The notes beneath the pieces were generated by a model. It ran no database searches. It was not told where the DNA came from and was given only the letters and a program-made list of their open reading frames with translations. From Diphasiastrum complanatum (Eukaryota; Streptophyta; Lycopodiopsida; Lycopodiales; Lycopodiaceae), in contig CM055096.1 in NCBI GenBank assembly GCA_029204225.1, positions 38,385,173 through 38,449,172 of the forward strand: DNA of 64,000 nucleotides, in the 5' to 3' direction. This document shows, one piece after another, positions 33,419-43,900 of the stretch. The position numbers were made by a program, and so were the translations under genes. The stretch's first letter is position 1. Each line of letters opens with the position of its first letter.

Positions 33419-33761
33419 CAGCAACAAGAGCAATGGAGAGCAATGCTTAGCCAAACTATTTAAAAATGGAATACACAATGAGCATCTAAGTACCCTACCT
33501 AGATGTGGCCAAATGCCACCAAACCCTACGGTTAACCACTTACTAAATGTGGGGCACCCCCAAAAGTCAAGATAGGGCCTCTAAACAAAATTAGACCCCT
33601 AAGGACCCACGAGTCTATACATGACCAAAATTGGGTCCAACTGAACTTAAGACAAACTTAAGATGGCCTAAATAACTAAATACCCATGGTTACACAAATC
33701 TCGACCTTTTGGGTCAAAGTAACCTATGGATTAACTTCAACATAGTCATTTATTTCTAACA

Positions 33762-34700
33762 GCTTCCTCTCTGCAAATCATCCTACGACTTCGTTTCACC
33801 TGCCTCCATGCTTTGTCTTGCGCACAAAGCATGCTAAGAAGTTTATGTCTACAGGCTCTCGCAAACGTCTTCGTACTTTGGAGATTGCGTCCACCATGCC
33901 TACCAATTCTGTTAGCGCTCGACCGCCACAAGTCGCTGCTTCATCCTCAGCTGCTATGGGAGACACATGCCACACCTACACGCAGCACACCACTCCTGAG
34001 AACATCTCCTCGCTGAATGAGTACATTTCTAAGCAATTTGCAGCTTTTCTTTCACAACTCAATGAACTTCGTGCGGATTTGCTTACTAAGACTACCACGA
34101 TTGACGCTCAACAGACTGAAATTGCTTCTCTTCGTGTTGTGCTTAGTGCTTTGCAGAGGGCCATCATCCCTAATATCTCCCGTGCTGTTGAGGATACTAA
34201 GGCATCCATGAGTAAGCTTCCCCTACTTGAGCGCCAAATACATGACACTGTTGAGTGCACTGCCCGGATTATCGTTCTTGAACAGCGGCTTCATGAGACG
34301 GTGGAGAAGGTACCTACTCTCGAGTAGGAAGTACGTGAGACCAAATCATGGGCTTCTATCCTGAGATCATCTACCACCTCTTCGTCTTCTGTAGCACCCT
34401 CCTTAGACACCACGATACAAGGCGTCTTCGTAGAACAACAACGCCGGGATGACAAAAATCTCAACTTAAGACTCCGGGGTCTTCCTATTGAGGGCACAAC
34501 ATTGGACTAGGCAAGGTTGCATCCCGATTGGAACAGGTCGATTCGAACCGGCCTCCTTAGCCACCACGGTACAAGGCGTCTTCGCAGAACAACAACGCCG
34601 GGATGACAAAAAGCTCAACTTAAGACTCCGGGGTCTTCCTACTGAGGGCACAACATTGGACCAGGCAAGGTTGCATCCCGATTCGAACAGGTCGATTCGA
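33762..34700 (+). pseudogene. LINE ORF1 fragment, divergent, plus strand (LINE-7)
   Basis: The open stretch 33818-34327 encodes a coiled-coil protein: ISSLNEYISKQFAAFLSQL, TTIDAQQTEIASLRVVLSAL and IVLEQRLHETVEKVPTLE. It then stops (TAG). In the same frame after the stop are VRETKSWASIL and, further on, DDKNLNLRLRGLP. These match the KSWASLF and ALNVRVRG motifs of the other ORF1 proteins. No endonuclease follows. The fragment ends in a 154-bp tandem duplication. Confidence 0.6.
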
Positions 34701-34715
34701 ACCGGCCGGTTCGAA
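34417..34715 (+). repeat. 154-bp tandem duplication
   Basis: The unit starting acaaggcgtcttcg at 34417 recurs at 34571 with a few substitutions (offset 154). It covers the RLRG end of the ORF1 fragment and the start of the gattcgaacc block, so part of the coding sequence is present twice. Confidence 0.85.
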
Positions 34716-34780
34716 CCGATTCTTTGAGGTTCGAACCGTCAGGCCAGGTTCGAATCGGAAAACGGTTCGAACCTTTTTTT
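34530..34780. repeat. Palindromic GGTTCGAACC cluster
   Basis: Repeated ggttcgaacc, gattcgaaccgg and aaacggttcgaacc words occur here. The same words are at 37309-37367, and related cgttccggaacg words are at about 121-162, 771-797, 2430 and 37523-37580. Confidence 0.6.
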
Positions 34781-35423
34781 TTTCCAATTCTTCAAAAAAA
34801 AAGTCAAATATTCACTGATAGTACAAATACTTAAATTTAATAGCTAAACAATTTCAATCTTCCTCTAAATTTACAGATATCAGAATTCAGGATAATCACA
34901 TCTCTTGTGACGATGTGACCTGTCGTATCAAGATTCAAAACAAAATTTACAGAAATTAGAATGCCATTATGACCCAAGTTGAAGAGAACTGCGGTTAGTT
35001 GAAACTTGAAAGTTCAAAGTTGTAAGCTGTAACTTACTTGTAACCATATCCTGGCCCAGTGGCCCCGGCCCCCTACTACCCAGGTACAAGGATCTGCTAA
35101 GTGCTCACTTGACACCGGCAATTGCTTGCTAAGGAGAGTCGAGACTCAGGACTGTGAGTGACAAGTGTGGATCCGAGTAAGACTTAAGTTGTAACGAGTT
35201 GGAACTTGCCAGTGGCCACTTGGACGTTGCCGGTTGGAACTCAAGGTTTAGAAATTAGGAGCGTGGAGTATAAACTGAAATTTGAGCTCAAAGGCTAGAG
35301 CTGAATCCTGATTCCTGATAATAGATTATAGTTATTACTAATTAGTGACCAGTCACGACTCACCACTGACTACTTAAGTCTTAGTACTAACTTCTAACTT
35401 CTAACTACTAGAGCTTGAAGCTA
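34781..35423. other. AT-rich spacer, hAT-like repeats at right
   Basis: No gene. Short direct repeats (gaaacttgaaagttcaaag; aacttctaacttctaac at 35390-35412) resemble the inverted complement of the clusters beside the hAT gene. Copia coding sequence starts immediately after. Confidence 0.4.
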
Positions 35424-35455
35424 GTGGTGATCTCTTCAACCAAGACTATGCTTTT

Positions 35456-35683
35456 GTGTCTAATATTGCTTCTACTAGTACTTCTACATCTATGAGGAAT
35501 TCAGGTTCTGGTTTGCAAGTTGCTGATTTTCAGCCCATTGAATGGGTGATTGATAGTGGTGCTACTTGTCATATGACTTCTAACAAAGAAGCATTCACTA
35601 ATTTAGTGAAATTGCAAAATGGAAGTAAGGTACAATGTGCGGATAATGCATCTTATTCTATTCATGGAATTTTGGAATTGTAG
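35456..35683 (+). pseudogene. Copia protease fragment
   Basis: It contains WVIDSGATCHMTSNKEAF, the retropepsin active-site DSGA, followed by QCADNASYSIHG. A frameshift near 35680 separates it from the integrase frame that starts at about 35725. Confidence 0.8.
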
Positions 35684-35724
35684 CCATCATTCTACCTAAT
35701 GGTGAAAAAAAGTACATTAAGAAT

Positions 35725-36996
35725 GTGCTTTATGTTCCGGGAATCAAGAAGAATCTTCTTTCGGTTTCAACTATGTTGAAGCAAGAACTAGTTCTTGAGT
35801 TCAAAGAAGATAAGTGTCTTGTCAAGGATCCTAAAAGATCACTCTTGATTATTGTTTTGGGAACAATGCATTCTGGCTTATTCATTATGGATACCTATGA
35901 GCGACGAATTCCCTCTATATGTCTTGTTGCTTCTACATCACAATCATTGGAGTTGGCTGAATTGTGGCACGCAAGGTTTGGGCATCTCAACTTTGCAAGT
36001 TTGAAGAAGCTGAAGACATTTAATATGGTAGAAGACATTCCTACTATTGAGCAGCCGGAAGGGCATGTATGTGAGAGGTGCATACTTGGAAAGTTTCAAA
36101 GGAAACCTTTTCCAATTGATGGAACTATAAGGGTTCTTGATAAATTTGATTTGGTTCATAGTGATGTTTGTGGTCCAATGAGGACCGAATCCATTGGAAA
36201 GTGCATCTATTTTGTGACTTTTATTGACGACTTTTCCCGTTTTACATGGATCTATCCTATGAAGGCTAAATCGGAAGTTTTTCAACGTTTCAAAGATTTT
36301 CTAGCAATGGTGGAAAATCAGTTTGGGCATTCTTTGAAGACCCTATGCACCGATCGAAGAGGGGAATACATTAAGAATACGTTCTGTGCATTTCTTCGAG
36401 AAAAGGGAGTTTTACATCAAATGACAACTCCCTATACGCCTCAACAAAATGGTGTTGCTGAGCGAAAGAATCGCACACTTATGGAGATGGCCCGTTGCAT
36501 GCTCAAAGCAAAGGGGTTGCCTCACAAGTTTTGGGCTGAAGCGGTTATAACGGCAACATACATAAGCAATCGTTGTCCTACTAAAGCATTGAAAGTATTA
36601 ACTCCTTATGAAGTTTGGTATGGAAAGAAGCCTACAATCTCTCACTTTCGCATTTTTGGTTGTACGGCTTACGCTTTTGTTCCGGATAAACTTCATACAA
36701 AGCTTGAGGATAAAGGACGTAAATGCATTTTTGTTGGCTATAGTAGTGAAAGCAAAGGCTATAGGCTGTTCAATTTGAGCACTAACAAGGTTATTGTTAG
36801 TCGTGATGTGCATTTTGATGAGAAGAATTCATTAGATGTGGCCCCAACTCATATCTTGAAGGGGGACAGCCCACATAGTGTGAATGTTGAAGTTTTTCCA
36901 GATTTGGTACCATCTTCTATTGTTGGAGATAAGAGGCAGCAATCAACCAGTTTCGACCTGCCCAACACCTCATCAAGTTTAGAGCCTAATGTGTGA
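35725..36996 (+). CDS. Copia GAG-pre-integrase and integrase
   Basis: This is a 423-residue open frame. It starts in the NVLYVPGIKKNLLSVS motif. The GAG-pre-integrase H-H-C-C zinc site is at WHARFGHLNFASL and CERCILGKFQ. The integrase core has the DDE residues in DLVHSDVCGPM, TLCTDRRGEYI (a Gly-to-Arg change next to the usual TDRGGE) and QNGVAERKNRT. The C-terminal copia block IFVGYSSESKGYRLFN is also present. It is open to TGA at 36996, with no RT downstream. Confidence 0.88.
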   Translation: MLYVPGIKKNLLSVSTMLKQELVLEFKEDKCLVKDPKRSLLIIVLGTMHSGLFIMDTYERRIPSICLVASTSQSLELAELWHARFGHLNFASLKKLKTFNMVEDIPTIEQPEGHVCERCILGKFQRKPFPIDGTIRVLDKFDLVHSDVCGPMRTESIGKCIYFVTFIDDFSRFTWIYPMKAKSEVFQRFKDFLAMVENQFGHSLKTLCTDRRGEYIKNTFCAFLREKGVLHQMTTPYTPQQNGVAERKNRTLMEMARCMLKAKGLPHKFWAEAVITATYISNRCPTKALKVLTPYEVWYGKKPTISHFRIFGCTAYAFVPDKLHTKLEDKGRKCIFVGYSSESKGYRLFNLSTNKVIVSRDVHFDEKNSLDVAPTHILKGDSPHSVNVEVFPDLVPSSIVGDKRQQSTSFDLPNTSSSLEPNV

Positions 36997-37125
36997 CATT
37001 ACCTAGTAACTACCAACTTCCATACATGACTAGAAAGATTGATCATTGTTACTCGTCACTCAAAACATTTAATGTCACACCATACATATTACAATGTACA
37101 ATGAAACACTCGAAAAAACCCTGAA

Positions 37126-37127
<2 letters not shown>

Positions 37128-37175
<48 letters not shown>
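37128..37175. repeat. (CT)n microsatellite
   Basis: About 48 bases of CT immediately upstream of a plus-strand LINE tail. Confidence 0.98.
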
Positions 37176-37176
<1 letters not shown>

Positions 37177-37285
37177 TCCTACGTGGACAATGCTCCTTCT
37201 CTTTTGATGTACTTTCTACTTGTCTTATGTGCCCTCGGGCACTTGATAGACATTAATATAATTCTAATTTTACTAATTCTCTCTC
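37176..37285 (+). mobile_element. LINE-8: tail-only group-B LINE copy
   Basis: About 110 bp, near-identical to the last 110 bp of LINE-1 (cctacgtggacaatgctcc, then gtgccctcgggcac). The sequence ends taatataattctaattttac followed by a short (TC)n. It is an extreme 5' truncation, again between TC tracts. Confidence 0.8.
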
Positions 37286-37600
37286 TTTGTGGAAAATGCT
37301 AAAAAAAACGGTTCGAACCGGGTTTTTTTTTTCCGGTTCGAACCGGGCCGATTCAAACCGCGGTTCGACACAACTATGACAATCACCTTCCACTCATCAT
37401 GGCCTTCACATTCACACCACCCATTTGGCCACCTATTCCTCCACAACTTTTTGTCTCAAGAAGTGTGCCTGAAAATGGAAACTCTGTGGGTTACATAAAC
37501 AAATTCCAGTTTTGTCTCTGACAGCGTTCCAGGGTTCTGGAATGGAATGTTCCGGAACGTGGGGTTCGGAACACCGTTCCAGTGCAACTGTGGTTATGAC
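37286..37600. repeat. Palindrome-rich insertion(s)
   Basis: Two palindromic blocks are seen: ggttcgaaccgg with spacer T-run (37309-37367) and cgttccaggg...gttccggaacgtgg (37523-37580). The stretch between is non-coding. It resembles the ends of the insertion at about 80-808. Confidence 0.5.
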
Positions 37601-37861
37601 ATCACTTTCACCATTCAAAACTTAATTTATATGCCATAATTGCATTGCTATGGTTATTCTTCTGGCTAGGTGGGAGCATTTTCTTCAACTTGTTGAAATC
37701 TTTTTAGAGATATGCTCAAGCTAATGCATACATGCATCTCTTCCAAAGCATATGTGCAGTCTACTATATTCTAATTCTCAAAGAAGCTTCATCTGAGTCC
37801 TTTTGTTACAATCTTGGCATTGATGCGTGCCTCTTATGTTTCTGTTCTGTATATGACACAG

Positions 37862-37976
37862 GCCCATAGCAGTCCTTGAATGTGATGGAAGCAAACTCCA
37901 AGAAAGAAAAGGATGCTGCTACTTCGAACTAAATAAATCGAAGTGGTTGCCTGTAGTTCATCTTAATTCAGACAAG
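37862..37976 (+). CDS. GMI1-like exon a
   Basis: Preceded by acacag and followed by gtgatc. It encodes PIAVLECDGSKLQERKG and WLPVVHLNSDK, with one base of an incoming split codon. It ends in phase 0. Confidence 0.65.
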
Positions 37977-40900
37977 GTGATCATATTTGCATGTTCTTGA
38001 TGCCTAGTGCCTTCGTTGTTAATATAAAAATTGTGTTTCTTGACAATAGATTTCAGAACATTCCTTGCTTCTGATTGAAGTTGCTCATAGCTTCAAGTTA
38101 ATCGAGCAGCTGTGTTCATCTTTCTTTCTTGCAGTGTCAACGTCTGACGGATGAAGAATGGAAAAAGAAAGTGATGGAACTTGAAAATAAGCAGCCTGGT
38201 TATATTGAGATTCTGAATGAAGAGGAAAGCAAGTACTTCAACGTAGAACAGGTATAATTTCAGGTACACTTTGTTGATGGGATGATTTTTTGTATGTGGT
38301 TGAACGTGTTTTGATTGCTTATAAACTTGCTTTCTTTAAAAATGACGTGAATCATAACTACCTGTGAATTATGCAATTGCTTTTTGTAACCCCAGAACTA
38401 ACTCCATGCTTGTGCAAATTTAAATGTAGCATTTGAGACAATGAGAATATAAAAATGCTCACATGATGCAAAGTAGTCATCCTAGGCAAAAGGAAAGAAA
38501 AGGCACATCTGATCATGATTGAGTTGACATTAAATTTGAGTGTCCACTAAATAGTTTGTCTTGACTGTCCTCAACCTGCCTGGCATGAGTTTTGCAAGAC
38601 TCAGAAGTGCTTTCTGCTTTATGAGGCTGTTTTGCTGATTTTGGTTCAATCAATTTGTTGCAGGCACTCCCAAATTTTGGAGCTAAATTCCAGGCAGGTT
38701 ATTTTTTACCAAAATCGTTTCTTGTTGCAGTTCGTCCACGGCAAGGGTTTGGGCCTACACACAAGCAAGGCATGATAGTTGCCGAAAGTCTGGAGATGAA
38801 ATTCTTGCTTTCTTTCTCCTTGCTGCCGATAGGAACAAAGAGATCAAAGGAAGCAACAGTCTCAAGATTATCCTCAGATCCAGGTGACATCGATGAGGAA
38901 GTCCTTGCTGAGCATATAGTTCAGGGGAGCTTTTCAAGGAATGGTGTTAAGGGAATATATCTTTTCAACACCAAGGATCTTAAGCTTCCCGAACAATTGA
39001 CTTCTAGAGGCTTCTACGTGTTCCGGTTCTCACTAGTAAGTACTCAAGAAAATATGGTGCTGAAGCCTATTTGAACATTACCCTCCATTATTTAATCCTG
39101 ATGAGTAATAACCACATTTGCTATACTGATGAAGCTATTTCCAAGCAAAAAATGCAGTTGTTGCCACCCTTAAGTCTACTGCAAACGGTGAATCTGTTCT
39201 CATGTCTATTTTGCAGATTGGTGAGAATTATAAGAATGTCAGGGGTGCATGTTGTAGCGTCCAGATTATACCATCTGAGACAACCAGCAGATGGTCAATT
39301 TGTTCGCATCTAGGCAACTGCGATTCTCTCCATCCTAAAGAAGTTCTTCGACCTGTATTCAGGCTTGTGCATTGGATAATGATGTCTACTTCTATGATGA
39401 GCTTTTATTTTTTCCCTTTTGACACTAAGCATGTGTGCCATGGAATTTGTGGTTGTAATGTCTTGCCTCAAATTTGTGAGCAGTTCATCCGGTGCATCAA
39501 TTGTAAGATTATGCATGCTTGGTTGCAGGCTTCACTAGTATACCCATTGACTGCTTGCCATGGCTGTAAATTTTTACGACTTTCATTTCCACACACCACT
39601 GGAGAGAATGGTTATTATTGGAGCAGCAATATATTGACAGCTTGCAGAAAGTTTTGGCTCTGCTTGCAGTAGTCTACATTGTAGGAAAGCAAGAGACAAG
39701 TCACCAAGATCTAGTTATCAATCAATCTCCACAAGAAACAAGAGAGAAGAGGCTGGGCACCCAACTCTAAGAGAGAGAGAGAGAAAACAGCAACAAGAGC
39801 AATGCTTAGCCAAACTGTTTAAAATGGAATACACAATGAGCATCTAAGTACTCTATCTGGATGTGACCAAATGCCACCAAACCCTAAGGTTAACCACTTA
39901 CTAAATGTAGGGCACCCCCAAAAGTCAAGATAGGGCCCCTAAACAAAATTAGACCCCTAAGGACCCACGGGTCAGTACATGACCAAAATTGGGTCCAACT
40001 GAACTTATTTAAGACAAACTTAAGATGGCCTAAATAACTAAATACCCATGGTTACACAAATCTCGACCTTTTGGGTCAAAGTAACCTATGCATCAACTTT
40101 AGCATAGTCATTTATTTCTAACACCCTCCTTAAATGACAATGCAAAAACTGAAATCTTCACTATGTAACAAAACCAACACGTGGTATCAAATTTAAAGCT
40201 TTGCATAAAGCTTCAAATCTGACTCTAGGCAACGCCTTAGTGAAGAGGTCCGCAATATTATCCTCCGTAGGACAATATTCAAGTAAAATGTCGCCATCAT
40301 GAAGTCTCTCCCGAACAATGGATCTCGATGTGCTTCGTCCTCGCATGAAAAACAGGATTCCGTGCAATGGCAATAGCACTTTGACTATCACTCAAGATAA
40401 GAGTGGCTGAGGGCTCACCAAACTTCATGTCAACAAGTAGTCTTCTCAGCCATAAACACTCTATTGTGGCTGAAAATATCGCTCTATATTCTACGTCACT
40501 AGAAGAAGTAGCAACAGTGGGCTGCTTTTTACTTGACCACAAAATTGCAGAATTTCCATAGAAAAAGCAATGTCCACTTGTAGAGCGTCTAGTGTCTTGA
40601 TCTCCACCCCAATCCGAGTCACTAAAACCAACCAAGCATGCATCATCACAAGCAGGAAAAACCAGTCCATGACATCTTGTTCCTTGAAGATATCGAAAGA
40701 TCCTCTTCAACGCTTTCCAATATGATGTCATCGGGGCATGCATGAATTGACTCATGAGTGAGACACTATAAGAAATGTCCGGTCTTGAATTACATAGGTA
40801 AATGAGACAGCCAATAGCTTGACAATATAAACTAGTGTCAAATGATTCACCATCACCTTGACTACTTAATTTCAGGACTGTCTCCATAGGTGTAGCAACC

Positions 40901-43900
40901 GACTTGCAATCTTCCATCTTGAACCGCTTCAAAATCTGTCCAATGTAACGTTTTTGAGAGATGAAAATTGCAGCCCCTTCTTGTACAAATTCAAGACCAA
41001 GATAAAAGTGCAATAGGCCTAAATCTGAGGTTTCAAAAACCATACCAAGATCAAGTATTACGGCATCAATCTACTGCTCCTTACTTCCCGTAATAATAAT
41101 ATCATCAACATAAAGTAAAATAATGATGATATAATTTGAAGTATGCTTGACATAAAGAGTAGATTCGCAAGGACTATTATTAGTAAACCCTCGATCACAA
41201 AAGTAGGCATGTATCTTTTGATACCACATCCTTGGAGCTTGCTTCAGTCCATAAAGTGCCTTCTTGAGAAAAGCTTTATCTTCTTGGCCTTCAACCAAAA
41301 AAGCAGCAGGTTGTTGAAGGTACACTTCCTCATTGAGATCACCATTGAGGAATGTTGTCTTTATGTCAAGTTGCCGCAAACGCCAACCAAAGTGGGCAGC
41401 CAAAGAGGTTACTACCCTCACGGTAGTCATTCGAGCAGTAGGAGAAAAAGTTTCCTCATAATCAATCCCCTTTTGCTGAGCATAGCCTTTTTGTAGAGGC
41501 ACGTGTCTTTCCATCATAAAATGAACTTACTTTGCTGTCCCGCAAAGTCGACAACAGCCCCCCGAAAGAAGATTCTTCTTGATTCCCGGAACATAAAGCA
41601 CATTCTTAATGTACTTTTCTTCACCATTATGCAAAATGATGGCTACAATTCCAATTCCATGAATAGAATAAGATGCATTATCCGCACATTGTACCTTACT
41701 TCCATTTTGCACTTTTACTAATTTAGTAAATGCTTCTTTGCGAAACAAGTTCATCAAAGGATAGTTGTTGTCCCCTAAGAGAGATACTCAAAGATGAAAC
41801 AAATGGAAGATAAGATGAAGGTAATGAGTTGAGAGTAATGGAAACAAATTGAGCATACTCAATTATCTCATCAATATTGAGAAGCTCCTCACGAAGATCC
41901 TTGATCTTCGTCAAGTGATTGGTCACTTGATCCCCTTCTTGCATTTTCAACAAAGAAAGCTGATTTCTGAGATACACCACTCTTGCTGGATTTTTGACTC
42001 TATACATAGTATAAAGTGTATCCCACGCACTTTTAGATGTCTTACAAGACCTAATATGAGGTAAGATAGATCTTTTCACAGCAAGAGCAACCATAGAATG
42101 TGCTTGTGCATCCCTTCTATCCCACTTCTTTTGTTCTTCCGAAGATGATGATGATGATGATGATGATGATCCACGAGGTGTACGAGGTGCCAAAGACGGA
42201 GGCCTTTCCTCATCACCATTGACCAAATCCCACAGCCCTTTCGCTATGAGAAGATTCTAGATCATGTAACTCCACAAGGAGTAGTTTGTGCCATCCAACC
42301 GATCTTCACTAAACAAAGAACCGATAGCTTCCGATTCTTTAGCCATTACCTCCAACAAAACTTCAGCTTGTAGTAGATAGGAAAGAGAGCCTTTCCACAA
42401 CCAAATCTACTCAAAAATTTGCAGCAAACAAAGAGCTGAAAGTAGGAGCACAAGATGTCTTTCAATCTGCAACCAAAGTGCCCAGAAGATAATGGATAGA
42501 TGGCTGTCTTTCTGCACAAAAAAACCAGCTTCTTGAAAATTAGGTTAGCTTTGATTGAAGCCTACATCGAAATCCAATTAGGAAGCCAAATAGTGTGATC
42601 AACACACACTCCAATAGGGCTGTTGAAAGCACCCTACTACTTGCTGAGAATCTGCAAATTTCCAGCCACAAGTTGACCAAACCCTGAATAGGGTTTGCTA
42701 AATTTTGGGCGCCCTCCTACACAAATGCAAACCTGAAAACAAAAACAGCAAGATAAGGAGACACCACAACCAAAAATCAGTTGCAGATTTTTGGGCGCCC
42801 TCCTCCAAACAAAACTTGCTGAAAACTGGTTGCATAAAAATCAGAATTGAGATTCTGATTTTTGGGTGCCAAAAATTGCTCCTCCAAGATCTCTGATGGC
42901 CGCCCTCCTTCCACCTGAAAAGAGACAAAAAAGCTGATCCAAACTCCACTTGAAAAGATCAGCAAGATGCTGAAATTTCACAACAAAAAGCAGAGAAGCT
43001 CCTCTTCTGGTAGGGCGCCAACAAACAAGCTTGTTGCAGATTCGGTAGCTCTGATACCATGTAGGAAAGCAAGAGACAAGTCACCAAGATCTAGTTATCA
43101 ATCAATCTCCACAAGAAACAAGAGAGAAGAGGCTGGGCGCCCAACTCTAAGGGAGGGAGAGAGAAAATAGCAACAAGAGCAATGGAGAGCCAAACTGTAT
43201 AAAATGGAATACACAATGAGCATCTAAGTACTCTACCTGGATGTGACCAAATGCCACCAAACCCTAAGGTTAGCCACTTACTGAATGTAGGGCACCCCTA
43301 AAAGTCAGGATAGGGCCCCTAAACAAAATTAGACCCCTAAGGACCCACGAGTCAGTACATGACCAAAATTGGGTCCAACTGAACTTAAGACAAACTTAAG
43401 ATGGCCTAAATAACTAAATACCCATGGTTACACAAATCTCGACCTTTGGGGTCAAAGTAACCTATGGATTAACTTCAGCATAGTCATTTATTTCTAACAT
43501 ACATGAAGCATGCACTGTTTTATTTTCTAGAGCTTCCACTCATAGAACCCAAGTAACCTGACAAAATGACTAATTTTGCAGTAGCTACACCATTGAATCG
43601 TTTGTTCACTTAGAAAGTTTGATGGTTGAAATGTTTGCATGTTGAAGTTTAAGCCTTAAGGTATTCTTATTTGAGGGTGGTATTGATGATGAATAAATTT
43701 TGCAGACTCAAAGGGCAGTTAGAGGAACCTTTATATTTGTCGAAATATGATGAGTTCAATAATCAACAAACCTTCGAAGGACCACTGGAGTTAAAAGTTG
43801 CACTTCTGACAGTCATGGAAAAAAGACTTCATATTGAAGCTGTATTTCGGAGAGAGAGCATTTGTTTAACTGATGATAAGCTGCATGCAAAGCTCAAGGT

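Larger units (their letters stand above)
27931..33761 (-). mobile_element. Ty1/copia element 1, 5' part, with nested LINE
   Basis: Read on the minus strand: LTR start at 33761 (tgttagaaat), LTR continuing to 33416, LINE-6 insertion (29592-33415), the rest of the LTR to 29491, a primer site tggtattagagc, a leader and gag. The copia sequence stops at about 27930 at the hAT flank. The following protein part (protease and integrase) is at 35424-37000 on the opposite strand. The element was therefore broken and one part inverted. Confidence 0.8.
29491..33761 (-). repeat. Copia element 1 5' LTR, split by LINE-6
   Basis: The LTR pieces are 29491-29591 and 33416-33761. Joined, they match the LTRs of element 2 (39680-40123 and 43060-43499). 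The split point is the GA run that in element 2 is only about 14 bases (39771-39784). Confidence 0.85.
35424..37000 (+). mobile_element. Ty1/copia element 1, protease-integrase part (inverted)
   Basis: Copia coding sequence here continues, in protein order, where the gag part ends at 27931, but on the opposite strand. There is no RT, RNase H or LTR at its right end; it stops soon after 36996. Confidence 0.75.
39680..43499 (-). mobile_element. Ty1/copia element 2, deletion derivative, with TSD
   Basis: A complete insertion of 3820 bp. The 5-bp duplication tacat lies at 39675-39679 and 43500-43504, and the termini are tg...ca. On the minus strand it has the 5' LTR (43499-43060), PBS tggtatcagagc, leader, gag, a protease remnant, RT, RNase H, polypurine tract and 3' LTR (40123-39680). 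The zinc knuckle, most of protease and all of integrase are deleted. It lies in an intron of the GMI1-like gene, in antisense orientation. Confidence 0.92.

Noticed and set aside
34700-34770. tRNA gene, because GGTTCGAACC resembles a T-loop
   Set aside because: No cloverleaf arms or acceptor stem could be found around it. The word recurs as free palindromes.
34781-35423. A second hAT element between the two copia halves
   Set aside because: Only short repeats resembling hAT flanks are seen. No terminal inverted repeat or 8-bp duplication could be placed, so it is reported only as a spacer.
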